Of a stretch of DNA of 64,000 nucleotides, positions 53,031 through 62,411 are shown piece by piece. Origin of the DNA: Bacilli bacterium (GTDB lineage Bacteria; Bacillota_I; Bacilli_A; RF39; UBA660). Positions within the stretch are counted from its first letter, which is position 1. Each line of letters starts with the position of its first letter. The translations under genes and the position numbers were made by a program. The stretch spans positions 1 through 64,000 of the forward strand of contig JAFXZI010000004.1 of NCBI GenBank assembly GCA_017541325.1. Direction: 5' to 3'. The notes beneath the pieces were generated by a model that saw only the letters and a program-made list of their open reading frames with translations, ran no database searches and was not told the DNA's origin.

Positions 53031-54845
53031 CTAATCTTCTTCTCTTTCATATTTTTCATAAGATAAATCTTTTATTATTTCCCCAAAATCAAGTAATATT
53101 TTTTGTGGAGTAATATATTCTTTATTACTAAAATACCAGTTTGGTTCTCTTATTTGGATATCACTAAACATATTAACAAAGTCATTTCCATATCCTAAAG
53201 CATATGCATATGAAAACATTTCACTAAAATAATTAGGATTATCTTTAACTACTTTTTCTATTTCTTCTTTACTAGCCTTCTTAATAAATTCAGTAAATCC
53301 AATAATTTCTCCAACTATTAAGTTACCGTATTTTGTTCTCTTAGGAATTATCCCTAAAAAGAAAATCATAGTACATATACAGAAATTTCCCATAAGATGT
53401 CCTATAAATAGGAATAAATTATTCATAATAAATAAATCACTTTCATAATTTGAACCTATCATTCCAAACCACAAAAATAGAAAGAATACAAAATAAACCA
53501 CAAGACAAATAAAATATTCTATAAACGAGATAGGTCCATATTTTTTATTACCCGAAGAAAATGAAAATGATAATATGAATATTATAATTCCGTTAAAAAT
53601 AAGACTAAATATTCCAACTGATGTATTAATTCTATATCCTATATATAAATTCAATAATATAGTTGAAATCCAAATAAATGATAATATTATTTTCTCATTT
53701 ATCTTATATGATTTATCAAAAATATCATCTAAATTTTCTGGAGAATTAATTGAACTTCTAATTACATTTAATACGTGATAAAACTTATTCCTTAAACTCG
53801 CCGTTGAAACTTCATTAAAATCTTTTTTCTTAACAGATTCTTTAAACAACTCTTTAAAAAATAACTGTTCGTAAATATTATTACCATCATATTCTTTTAC
53901 TTTGATAATAAAATATTCATTATAAGCATGATTTGCTTTTTCTTTAATTTTTATATATCCTTTATTAGCTAAATCTATCAAAATTGCTGATACGTCATCT
54001 TGATTAAGTTCATTTCCTACTAAACGAGAAGCACTTAGACTACTTATACTTAATGGAGGATATGGATTTTTTTGAACAACGATTTCCTCATCATCACCAT
54101 GTTTTTTCCATAAATAAACTACTATAAGTAAAAAAATTATAGGAATTGAGTAAACTATTAAATCAAGATAATTAAATAATGTTAATTTATATCCAGCTCT
54201 TTTAAAATAATTATTTGGTAGTTCTCCAGTAATATATATACTTTCTCCATATTCTAATTCTCCATCATAACTACCTATTAGTATATTTCCGTCAGTGCTA
54301 TATTTAATGTTTTCTTGATGTTTTGCTAAACCACCAATTTTAATTGATACCCAATCATAATCAAAATCTTTTGGTGCCGTAATGGAAAAAGATATATTAT
54401 CTACTTCAAATTCATCACATCTTACTATTGGGAGATATAAATAATCTAGTTCTTTTTCAGTGTCCTTACCGAAATTATAAGTATATTTAATTGTATATAT
54501 CTTTTTATCTCCTGCTTTAGCTTTATCATTAATATTTACAAATAAATACCCATCTTTTTCATAAGTATCAAAATTGTTATCTACTTTTACGTTGTAAATT
54601 TGGAGTTTTCTACCTAAATTCTCCATCATTGTAGCATCTAATAGATACTTTCTAGTTATTTTTTCATTATCTCTAACATAATATACAGTAAATGTTTCTG
54701 TAATTTCATGTTTATTATTCTTCTTTATTACAATATCTTTTTTATAATCTGTAATATATCCTGCTGGGTAAGATACTTTTGCATTTACTATACTTGGTAA
54801 CAATAAAAACATTATTAATAATAAAAATAAATATTTCTTCTTCAT
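53031..54845 (-). CDS. DUF2207 family membrane protein
   Basis: The 604-residue protein has a signal peptide (1-22, ending VNA), an outer beta domain (about 25-210: ITETFTVYYVRDNE, FSITAPKDFDYDW), a helix at about 225-245, a cytoplasmic part (about 255-375, NQDDVSAILIDLANKGYIKI), and four to five helices (about 385-500) before a C-terminal tail ending in FVNMFSD. This is the DUF2207 build. Function of the family is unknown. It leads a two-gene minus-strand unit. Confidence 0.85.
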   Translation of the reverse strand: MKKKYLFLLLIMFLLLPSIVNAKVSYPAGYITDYKKDIVIKKNNKHEITETFTVYYVRDNEKITRKYLLDATMMENLGRKLQIYNVKVDNNFDTYEKDGYLFVNINDKAKAGDKKIYTIKYTYNFGKDTEKELDYLYLPIVRCDEFEVDNISFSITAPKDFDYDWVSIKIGGLAKHQENIKYSTDGNILIGSYDGELEYGESIYITGELPNNYFKRAGYKLTLFNYLDLIVYSIPIIFLLIVVYLWKKHGDDEEIVVQKNPYPPLSISSLSASRLVGNELNQDDVSAILIDLANKGYIKIKEKANHAYNEYFIIKVKEYDGNNIYEQLFFKELFKESVKKKDFNEVSTASLRNKFYHVLNVIRSSINSPENLDDIFDKSYKINEKIILSFIWISTILLNLYIGYRINTSVGIFSLIFNGIIIFILSFSFSSGNKKYGPISFIEYFICLVVYFVFFLFLWFGMIGSNYESDLFIMNNLFLFIGHLMGNFCICTMIFFLGIIPKRTKYGNLIVGEIIGFTEFIKKASKEEIEKVVKDNPNYFSEMFSYAYALGYGNDFVNMFSDIQIREPNWYFSNKEYITPQKILLDFGEIIKDLSYEKYEREED

Positions 54846-55013
54846 TTTATTCTCCTAATCATTTCATTCTAATATTAATCTATCACATCTTGTATTCCTT
54901 TTAAAAAAAATATTATTTTTTTATACAATAGTAGACATTAAGAAAAATCAAATTATTTATTGATTAACTTAGCATTAAATGATACTATATAAATCGCATT
55001 AAGAGGTGATTTT

Positions 55014-55412
55014 GTGGTTAATTATTTCGCATACGAAAAGTTATTTGAAAAGACTGTTAGTGAGGATGAAGTACTATCTAAATATGAAAGCGATCTAGAT
55101 AGTAAAAGCTCATATCTAGCAAATCTTATGTTATCAACAAGTTCTACATATAAGTTAGTTCATCCGTTTAGATTTCTTAGAACTGAGTTAGAAGCAAAAA
55201 GAATTGAAGGAATAAAAGAGGCATATTATAATCTTAAAAATGGGACAACACTTGTAGAACACTTTGATGAAGAATCTGGAGAATTAGATGAGGATTTATA
55301 CTCTGCTGCAACTCATTTTAAACCTCGTAGAATGATAAAATTTGCTGAGCATTATCCAGTTTATACAGAAAATGATGCTAAATTATTAAAACTATCAAAA
55401 AAGACAAACTAA
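55014..55412 (+). CDS. Hypothetical protein (132 residues)
   Basis: The protein starts at a GTG (55014) with GAGGTG 5 nt upstream. It is helical and charged, with YESDLDSKSSYLANLML and PFRFLRTELEAKRIEGIKEA, and no signal peptide or membrane helix. I do not recognise it. Its own terminator follows (55398-55424). It lies between the DUF2207 gene and convergent Tim44-like genes. Confidence 0.7.
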   Translation: MVNYFAYEKLFEKTVSEDEVLSKYESDLDSKSSYLANLMLSTSSTYKLVHPFRFLRTELEAKRIEGIKEAYYNLKNGTTLVEHFDEESGELDEDLYSAATHFKPRRMIKFAEHYPVYTENDAKLLKLSKKTN

Positions 55413-55424
55413 GTTGTCTTTTTT
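55398..55424 (+). terminator. Terminator between the hypothetical gene and the Tim44-like gene
   Basis: 9- to 10-bp arms (AAAAGACAA/TTGTCTTTT) and a T6 run. The A-run on the other side could also serve the convergent gene. Confidence 0.8.
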
Positions 55425-55427
55425 ATT

Positions 55428-55937
55428 TTATATATTATCTATGTTTACTAAAACATAATCAAATTTTTCAACACTAGTAACAGTTCCACAGAAACTACAT
55501 CTACCATTATAATTAATATCTAAACTTGCTCCACAGTTTGGACACTTAACAAGTTCTCCTCTTGAGGCTGCATCCTTTCTTTTTCTAAACAATAAATGAT
55601 GATTAACATCTAATCTATGATCATTAATTCCTCTTTTATATTTTAAAGATTCACTATCAATAACATAGTCCATATAGTGAGATAAAATTCTAACTTCAAT
55701 ATAATTATATTTTTCATCATCATATTTTTTTAATAATTCTACCTCACCAACATTTAATTCATCATAACATTGGTACTCTTTTTGTTCTTTAAATTTTTTA
55801 CATCTTTCTTGGAACATATCATATAATTCATCTGAGATATAGTGTTTTACGTTAGTCATATCATTTTCCATTAATCCAGTAAGTATCATTATAAATACAT
55901 TACTAAATTTACTTTTTAATTCAACATCATTTTCCAT
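55428..55937 (-). CDS. Tim44-like domain protein with zinc ribbon
   Basis: The 169-residue protein has a helical/beta Tim44-like region (about 5-120: LMENDMTNVKHYISDELYDMFQ), then a zinc ribbon KCPNCGASLDI...CSFCGTV (four Cys at about 131-151). It lacks the signal and membrane parts of its neighbour. It lies 8 bp after the larger Tim44-like gene and looks like a paralogue of that protein's C-terminal half. Confidence 0.75.
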   Translation of the reverse strand: MENDVELKSKFSNVFIMILTGLMENDMTNVKHYISDELYDMFQERCKKFKEQKEYQCYDELNVGEVELLKKYDDEKYNYIEVRILSHYMDYVIDSESLKYKRGINDHRLDVNHHLLFRKRKDAASRGELVKCPNCGASLDINYNGRCSFCGTVTSVEKFDYVLVNIDNI

Positions 55938-55945
55938 ATACTCAC

Positions 55946-56842
55946 CTATCTTTGATTATTCATATGTTTTCTAGTCATTACTAAATTTGGAGAATTACGT
56001 ACAAGTAAAGTTCTACAATATGGACAAATTAATCTAGATCCTACCTCTTCATCTAAACCTGCTCCACAATTAGGACATTTTTTTAATACTTCATCCTTAT
56101 TTTTAGCAAGTAAATAATCAATAGTATATTCATAATTCCATAATTTATTTTTATTTCCTCTTAATACTTTTTCTGTATTTAAATCTATCAAATAGTCTTT
56201 ACAATTAACATTTAAAAATACAGATATTGATAATTTATCATTTGAATCATCTATATCATAAATATATCCATCTAAATAGTTAAAATCGCTCATTATATTA
56301 CTTTGATTTTTTCTTTTTAAAGTTAATAATTGCATTTTATATGTATTATATAATTCATCTGATAATTTTTCTTTTACTAAATTGATATCATTTTTCATCC
56401 ATGCATTTTGAATATCTACATATGTTTGGTATGCAAGTTCCAACATTTTTTTCTCATCTATTCCATATTTAGCTATTTTTTCTTGTAGATTGCTTTGTCT
56501 AACTGGTTTTGCAACTGATTTAAAACCTTTTTTTGATGTTTTTATATCTAAAACAATAAAATATATTATTATCATATTAAAAATGATAAGCATAAATATT
56601 ATTTCGCCAGTAGACAATTCTTCATCTCCAGAACTACTGCTACTGCTACTTGAACTCCAAGAACTACCTGAATCCCATGAACTTCCACTTGAACTCCAAG
56701 AACTGCCTCCAGAATCCCAACTAGAGTCAAATCCAGAATCAACAGTTACACGTTTTAAGTCAAAACTATTGGTACGATATGCTAAAAACGCAGTCGATAT
56801 TACAAATACAAAAATCATAAAATGTTTTAAATTTTTTTTCAT
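55946..56842 (-). CDS. Membrane Tim44-like domain protein with Ser/Trp/Gly-rich segment and zinc ribbon
   Basis: The 298-residue protein has a signal-like segment (about 6-22), a low-complexity region of Ser, Gly, Trp and Asp (about 37-72), a membrane helix (about 78-98), a Tim44-like domain (about 130-250: AYQTYVDIQNAWMKNDINLV), and a zinc ribbon KCPNCGAGL...CPYCRTL. Such proteins are common in Bacillota but undefined. It starts 8 bp after the very large gene upstream, so they likely share a transcript. Confidence 0.78.
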   Translation of the reverse strand: MKKNLKHFMIFVFVISTAFLAYRTNSFDLKRVTVDSGFDSSWDSGGSSWSSSGSSWDSGSSWSSSSSSSSSGDEELSTGEIIFMLIIFNMIIIYFIVLDIKTSKKGFKSVAKPVRQSNLQEKIAKYGIDEKKMLELAYQTYVDIQNAWMKNDINLVKEKLSDELYNTYKMQLLTLKRKNQSNIMSDFNYLDGYIYDIDDSNDKLSISVFLNVNCKDYLIDLNTEKVLRGNKNKLWNYEYTIDYLLAKNKDEVLKKCPNCGAGLDEEVGSRLICPYCRTLLVRNSPNLVMTRKHMNNQR

Positions 56843-56850
56843 TATTTCAC

Positions 56851-59800
56851 CTACTTAGTTGTTTGTTTAACTTCACTGACTTCAACAGTTTTTACATATG
56901 CTTTTAGTGCAGCAACCATTTTATCATATCCACCACTACTCATATTATTATTTACAAAGTTATCATGTGGATATTTGCCTCTTTTTGATGCTAAATGATT
57001 CTCACCGAAATCCCATACAGCATAACTTCTTCTAAATTCTTCAAAAGATTTACCTTCGGCAGCTTCTAAGAAACTTGTTGCAGCTTCATAGAAAGAACCT
57101 CCATTTTGTAAAATCCAGTTTTCAATACCTACTCCACCTAATCCACCTTGTGGAGTGTCTCCTCTATTTGGTTTATATGCTTCAGCTTCTTTTAATACAC
57201 GTTTTGCTAATAAGATATTTGCAACAACATAACTATACTTTTCAGGATCTTGCTTCTTTATACTAGATAGTCTATCTTCAAGAGCCATATCCGTAGAATA
57301 TGTTACTTCATCAGTCTTTTCAATAAATGTTATATCTATATCTACAGTTACATCAGGAGATACATCTACACCTTTTAATCTAAAGTCTCCTGTTCCAATA
57401 ATTCCTGATGAATCATTTTCTCGTCCTAAATTTTTTAATAATACTCTTCTTAATTCTTCCATCTTTTTAGGATCAGAATAAATGGCTTTATCAACTCTCA
57501 TCATGAAGTCAAAATCACCATCTCCTGGTTTATTTGTTCCTCTTCCAGTTGAACCAGTATCAAATAATTCAACAAATCCTTCAGTTAAATCACCATCAAT
57601 AGTTGTTTTAAGTTTTAGCCCCATTTCTTCAAGTGATTTTGCAATTGCTCTATTAATTAATTCTCTTTTTCTTTGTGTTTCAATATTACTTTCTTCTATC
57701 AAAGATGCTAATTCTTCAACATCTGGAGTAATAAGACTATCACTAAATACATATTCGCTTTCTCCAAAATGTGACATACCAGCCATAGCTTTTCTCATAT
57801 CTAAATAATCATCATAAGAGAAAACTATTTCTCCTTCTTTATTAGCAACTGGAATATAGAAACCATTAATTGCAATTTCAAGTCCTATTCTAGGATCATA
57901 TGATTCTGCTACTATGCAATCTATTTCAGAAGATGCAAATCCAGTTCTTATACCATAATGAGATTTACCTACAACACCAGTATAAAACAACTCTAATTTA
58001 GATAGATTCCTTTTTGCACCATCTTCTACTCCATTTCCATCTCTTGTAATATTAAATCTATCATCATTTCTAAGAACAAACCAAATATTTCCATATGATC
58101 TTGCAGCTGAATTTTGAATTTGTTCTCCTATAGTACCGTCTACTTCTATCATAGCTACATCAGTATCTAGTGGCGTTCCATCACTAGTAGCATGACTTCC
58201 TAAAAACTCTTTAGCAACAATACCATTTTGAAGTAAACTTCCTAAATATTCAATACTACCAATTCCTTTAACAAGATCACCCTTTTGGAATACTACTTTA
58301 TCTTTTGCAGTTTCAATATTTCTTTGTTCTCCATCTTTTATTCTTTTTGAGATATATTCTTTAGCTTGTTCAATCGTATCAATACCAGCAAAATGACAGA
58401 ACATAGATACAACTCTATCACCTAAGTCAAAATCTAATTTACCGTTTGGAGCAACTAATTCATATAATTTATTTAAATCATCAATAACTGAATCAGTGTG
58501 TACAAAACTACCACCTTTTCTTTGACTTAATAAACTATTGTTGTATAGTGTAGAAATATTTCTACTAAATAACAATAAACGATCTTGTTCTTCTTTTGAT
58601 AAATCTTCATATTTAACTTGTCCTGCTCTAATTCTTTTATAAATTTCATTACTTTTAGATAAATTATCTAAATAATTATTAACAGACCTATTATTTGAAC
58701 CAAATGAAGCCTTTATTAAATCAGAGAAAATGATTAATTCTCTTGCAGTACTACTACTTCTTTTTAAAGTTGGAGAAATAGCAGATTTTACATAATCAAA
58801 TCCTTCTGTTTTTGGATGTAGTATTCTAAAGCATGAATAAATCTTACCAACAACAGGAACATGATTTTTTAAGAATGTTTCTTCAATTTGTTCAAGTGTA
58901 GATAGTGGATTTTCAGTATCTAATATTTGATTAGCTAAAGAAAGTTTAAAACTACGTATTTCACTTGAATTTGATAATGATAAACGTCTTAATACTTCTA
59001 CACTATGCTCGATATTATCCATATTAACATTATCTGATTTAACTAAATATTCAATAAATAATCTTCTTAATTCAACATCATCTATTTTTTGACAATAAAT
59101 ATATATTTTCATTCTATTTAGATTTGCTGTTTCAATAGATTCATTTTCAAACAATTTATGCATCCAAGAATAATCAAGTGGTAATCCAAAAGAAATATCA
59201 GTATTTTTAAAATATTTCATAAATTCTGGATCATTAAAATCATCAATAGTTACATTTCTTCCATAGAACTTATCTTGAATAGCCGGAGGAACATCTTTAT
59301 CTAAAAATAACGTTGGATATTTTGTCATAAAATGTTCTCCAATAGATGGGCTATAAGCAAATTTTCCAGAAACAATATTATCATATATTTCTTTTTCTAT
59401 AATATTAATAATATCTTCTTTAGTTATATTTGATCTAAATACAGATGTTATATCTGTCATTTTTTCTAAATATTCGCCATATGTAAATAGTAATTCAAAA
59501 GCATCTTTTCTACCCAACTTTTCCTCTAAATATACAGCTAGGTTAGTCATTTCTGGATATGATAACTTATCTTTTTCTCTTAATACTTTTATTCTAGGGA
59601 AAAACAAACCTAAATCTATTTTATTGAAATATGTTTCAATTTGATCCCTATTATTCTTAATATATTCAGCAGTTAACTCTCTGTTATAAAATAATTTCTT
59701 TAAATCATCAGGAGTGTTAATTGGTAAGAATGTATCTGGATACCTTTCTATTAATTCATCTGGAATAAACTCTGGAAATCTTCCTTTTTCATGTATTACA

Positions 59801-61434
59801 GAATGTCTTACCATTTGTACAAGAATATCTTTCATATCTTCTACAGTTGATTCTTCAGCAAAAGCAATATCACGATTATCATGTATATATTTGAAAAAAT
59901 ATGCATAATCTTTAATAAAATTTAAAGCATCTATACTACTATTATTTTTTAACAAAAATGGATATAATTCATACCAAGTACATCTATAAAAATCATATTC
60001 TTCGAAATCACTATTTGCATCTATTACAGGAACTTGAATTCCTTTAAATCCAACTATTAAATCTTTTCCTTCAAGGTAAGGAATATATTCTGGATGTTCA
60101 TGCAATATAACAGGAGTTAATTTCTTTGTATAAAATAAATTTTGCAATTCTTCAGGTGCATCATCACTTAAGAAAAATCCTGGGTATACTTCTCTAAATT
60201 TTCCACCAATACTTCTAAAGTCTGGTGCTTGATCAGAATAATTCCAATCATTTGGTCCATACATAATCATACGTTTAACTATTTCGTAAAAATCTTCTAA
60301 TGTATATCCGCTTACATAATTACCATCTTGATCAAACTTAACTGGAAGAAAACTTGTATCATTATTGTGATTATTATTAGCATAATGCAAATACATTGGA
60401 TATACTAGTCTTAACATACGAAAATCATCTTTAGAAAAAAAGTGATCACATTCTCTATCAAATTGCATTATGTTTTTTAGTCCATAAAGATACATAACAC
60501 TAAGAATATTGTTTTCGAATAATAATTGAAATGGTAAACCACTATCTAATACTTCTTCAATAGTATTTTTTTCCAATAAATCTTGAAAATAGAATTCATC
60601 GCTACTCTTTTTATCCTTTATTACTTCTAATGGATCCACGTATTTAAATAATTCTTTAAAGTCATCATTTGATAATACTTTTTCGTTTGAAGAAGATAAA
60701 ACACGTCCAACAATATCAGAACTAATTCTAGCTAAATATTCATTTTTTGATTCTTCTGTTCCTGTTAATACAATATTTATAAAATCATACGGATCAATTA
60801 ATTGTTCTTCCATTGCAAGATTTATAATAATATTATATTGTTCCATAATATCTCTAATTTGTTCAGTTGTAATATTATGTTCATTTTTAATATCTCTTCC
60901 TAGACAAAAAGATAAATCCTTATCTTTAAATATACTCCAGTACTTTACCATTTCATCTATGGTTAATGATCCATCATTAAATCTTTCAGCTATATAATAT
61001 GAATTTGAATCTAGTGAATCCAGCTCTTGTTCAGAGAAAACCTTTTCAGGATGAAGTTCTCTCATTTTTTCCGTATAATATTTTGGTTTTAACTCTCTAT
61101 AACCAATTTCATATACAGCCTCTATTGGATCTATTCCTCTATCAACAAGATTTAAAAACTCACTCATGAAATTAAAATTATCTCTAGATGAATAAAAAGA
61201 ATTTCTAAGTAAATTTATTAATCCCCAGTCTAAACCCTTAGCCTTTTCTAATCCAATTTTATCTACAATTAATCTATCGTTTTGTAACATACATTCTAAA
61301 GGGATTTTATCAAATAAGTCATACATAACATAATCGGAAAAAGTTAAATATTTGTTATATACTCTTTCTAAAACATCTTTAGGTACATTTAATCTTTTTC
61401 CAAATAATTGTCTTCTTTCATATTTGTACTTCAT
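56851..61434 (-). CDS. 1,527-residue repeat protein with C-terminal nucleotidyltransferase domain
   Basis: Residues 1-1040 are helical. A motif of the form YPxxFL...P..L...FY...LT...DLxxG recurs at about 417, 565 and 706 (spacing 148 and 141), with a weaker copy at about 128. Residues about 1050-1200 (KGIGSIEYLGSLLQNGIV, LEIAINGFYIPV) faintly recall an ADP-ribosyltransferase-like fold, which I cannot prove. Residues about 1285-1375 hold a polymerase-beta-type nucleotidyltransferase core: DTGSTGRGT, DGDFDFMM, and a third acidic VDIDITF. The next part (GGVGIENWILQNGGSF) resembles the C-terminal domain of CCA-adding or OAS-like enzymes. AGGTG precedes the ATG. Substrate and role are unknown. Confidence 0.8.
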   Translation of the reverse strand: MKYKYERRQLFGKRLNVPKDVLERVYNKYLTFSDYVMYDLFDKIPLECMLQNDRLIVDKIGLEKAKGLDWGLINLLRNSFYSSRDNFNFMSEFLNLVDRGIDPIEAVYEIGYRELKPKYYTEKMRELHPEKVFSEQELDSLDSNSYYIAERFNDGSLTIDEMVKYWSIFKDKDLSFCLGRDIKNEHNITTEQIRDIMEQYNIIINLAMEEQLIDPYDFINIVLTGTEESKNEYLARISSDIVGRVLSSSNEKVLSNDDFKELFKYVDPLEVIKDKKSSDEFYFQDLLEKNTIEEVLDSGLPFQLLFENNILSVMYLYGLKNIMQFDRECDHFFSKDDFRMLRLVYPMYLHYANNNHNNDTSFLPVKFDQDGNYVSGYTLEDFYEIVKRMIMYGPNDWNYSDQAPDFRSIGGKFREVYPGFFLSDDAPEELQNLFYTKKLTPVILHEHPEYIPYLEGKDLIVGFKGIQVPVIDANSDFEEYDFYRCTWYELYPFLLKNNSSIDALNFIKDYAYFFKYIHDNRDIAFAEESTVEDMKDILVQMVRHSVIHEKGRFPEFIPDELIERYPDTFLPINTPDDLKKLFYNRELTAEYIKNNRDQIETYFNKIDLGLFFPRIKVLREKDKLSYPEMTNLAVYLEEKLGRKDAFELLFTYGEYLEKMTDITSVFRSNITKEDIINIIEKEIYDNIVSGKFAYSPSIGEHFMTKYPTLFLDKDVPPAIQDKFYGRNVTIDDFNDPEFMKYFKNTDISFGLPLDYSWMHKLFENESIETANLNRMKIYIYCQKIDDVELRRLFIEYLVKSDNVNMDNIEHSVEVLRRLSLSNSSEIRSFKLSLANQILDTENPLSTLEQIEETFLKNHVPVVGKIYSCFRILHPKTEGFDYVKSAISPTLKRSSSTARELIIFSDLIKASFGSNNRSVNNYLDNLSKSNEIYKRIRAGQVKYEDLSKEEQDRLLLFSRNISTLYNNSLLSQRKGGSFVHTDSVIDDLNKLYELVAPNGKLDFDLGDRVVSMFCHFAGIDTIEQAKEYISKRIKDGEQRNIETAKDKVVFQKGDLVKGIGSIEYLGSLLQNGIVAKEFLGSHATSDGTPLDTDVAMIEVDGTIGEQIQNSAARSYGNIWFVLRNDDRFNITRDGNGVEDGAKRNLSKLELFYTGVVGKSHYGIRTGFASSEIDCIVAESYDPRIGLEIAINGFYIPVANKEGEIVFSYDDYLDMRKAMAGMSHFGESEYVFSDSLITPDVEELASLIEESNIETQRKRELINRAIAKSLEEMGLKLKTTIDGDLTEGFVELFDTGSTGRGTNKPGDGDFDFMMRVDKAIYSDPKKMEELRRVLLKNLGRENDSSGIIGTGDFRLKGVDVSPDVTVDIDITFIEKTDEVTYSTDMALEDRLSSIKKQDPEKYSYVVANILLAKRVLKEAEAYKPNRGDTPQGGLGGVGIENWILQNGGSFYEAATSFLEAAEGKSFEEFRRSYAVWDFGENHLASKRGKYPHDNFVNNNMSSGGYDKMVAALKAYVKTVEVSEVKQTTK

Positions 61435-61464
61435 ATTTTCACCTATTATAATTATAACATAATA

Positions 61465-61490
61465 AAAAAACAGGTAAGAACTACTTACCT
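61465..61490 (-). terminator. Terminator of the acyltransferase-like gene
   Basis: 7-bp perfect arms (AGGTAAG/CTTACCT) followed on the minus strand by a T7 run. Confidence 0.8.
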
Positions 61491-61504
61491 ATTTACTTTA
61501 CATA

Positions 61505-62356
61505 TTATTTATCTAATTTATATTGTTTTGAAACTGGTTCTTCTAGTGTTTCTGGATTATCAAAGAAATATTCTAATAGTTTAGCAGATTTTATTAAATA
61601 GAATCCATCAGCAATTCTCTCATCAAAATTAAGACCTAAATCTACAGCTTTTATTTTTTTTGATTTTCCTTTTTCAAGTATTTCTTTATCTCTAATTTCT
61701 CCTATTGCAAGTATTGATGAACATGCACCAAAATCTGTAATATTATGATAGATTGCTGAACATCCAAAAGTACCTATATCAGTTACTATAGTACTACTAT
61801 AATATAAGTTATCTTTCATTAGACTTGCAGGAAGAATTCCTTTTTTATCCATCCATTTTAATAATCCAACTAAAGGAACTCTTATGATATTTGGAAGTTT
61901 TCCTAAAGTATCTATTGCACTATTTGCTCCTTCTTTTTCTACTTTCTTTTCCCTAATATTTTTTACCTTAGTTTTTATTTTTTCACAAATAGATTCAATA
62001 TTATCATCTACTTCAATTGGGATAAGAAGCATTACTTCTTCTGCTTGATCTTCAAATGATACTTTTGCTACAAAAGATATTACTACATCATTGTGCTCAT
62101 AAACATGTCTATTAGCAATAAAACGGTTTAATTTAGGTCTATTATAAATAGTCTTAGCAATCGCCGTTACAAAAGCATGGAAATAAGTATATTCTTTTCC
62201 TTCTTTTTTTGCTTTATCAACAAAATTAACTAATTTAGTAACGTCGTAATCTTGTTTTAAAAAAACATCACTATCTGCACGAGAAGGTTTGATATCAAGC
62301 ATTAATTGTTCCATACCATTTATGTTTTTTACTCTTCTAGCATCTTTTCTTCCCAT
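61505..62356 (-). CDS. Stand-alone 2-oxoacid dehydrogenase E2-type acyltransferase domain, catalytic His replaced
   Basis: The 283-residue protein matches the catalytic domain of E2/chloramphenicol acetyltransferases: YTYFHAFVTAIAKTI, RPKLNRFIANRHVY, VTDIGTFGCSAIYH and a C-terminal LNFDERIADGFYL. Active enzymes have HxxxDG at that last place (as in DHRVIDG); here His is Glu (ERIADG). There is no lipoyl or E1-binding domain. It may be an acyltransferase with a changed mechanism, or a binding protein. The neighbours (thioredoxin reductase, NrdD) do not reveal the role. Confidence 0.8.
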   Translation of the reverse strand: MGRKDARRVKNINGMEQLMLDIKPSRADSDVFLKQDYDVTKLVNFVDKAKKEGKEYTYFHAFVTAIAKTIYNRPKLNRFIANRHVYEHNDVVISFVAKVSFEDQAEEVMLLIPIEVDDNIESICEKIKTKVKNIREKKVEKEGANSAIDTLGKLPNIIRVPLVGLLKWMDKKGILPASLMKDNLYYSSTIVTDIGTFGCSAIYHNITDFGACSSILAIGEIRDKEILEKGKSKKIKAVDLGLNFDERIADGFYLIKSAKLLEYFFDNPETLEEPVSKQYKLDK

Positions 62357-62383
62357 ATCATCACCCTAATAAAAGTATAACAT

Positions 62384-62411
62384 AAAAAAAACCAATAATA
62401 AACTATTGGTT
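62384..62411 (-). terminator. Terminator of trxB
   Basis: 8-bp perfect arms (AACCAATA/TATTGGTT) followed on the minus strand by a T-run, overlapping the trxB stop codon. Confidence 0.82.

Noticed and set aside
56490-56858. Plus-strand ORF opposite the Ser/Gly/Trp-rich segment, rich in Leu and Glu-Leu-Pro repeats
   Set aside because: It is the complement of the low-complexity region of the Tim44-like gene and has no start signal of its own.
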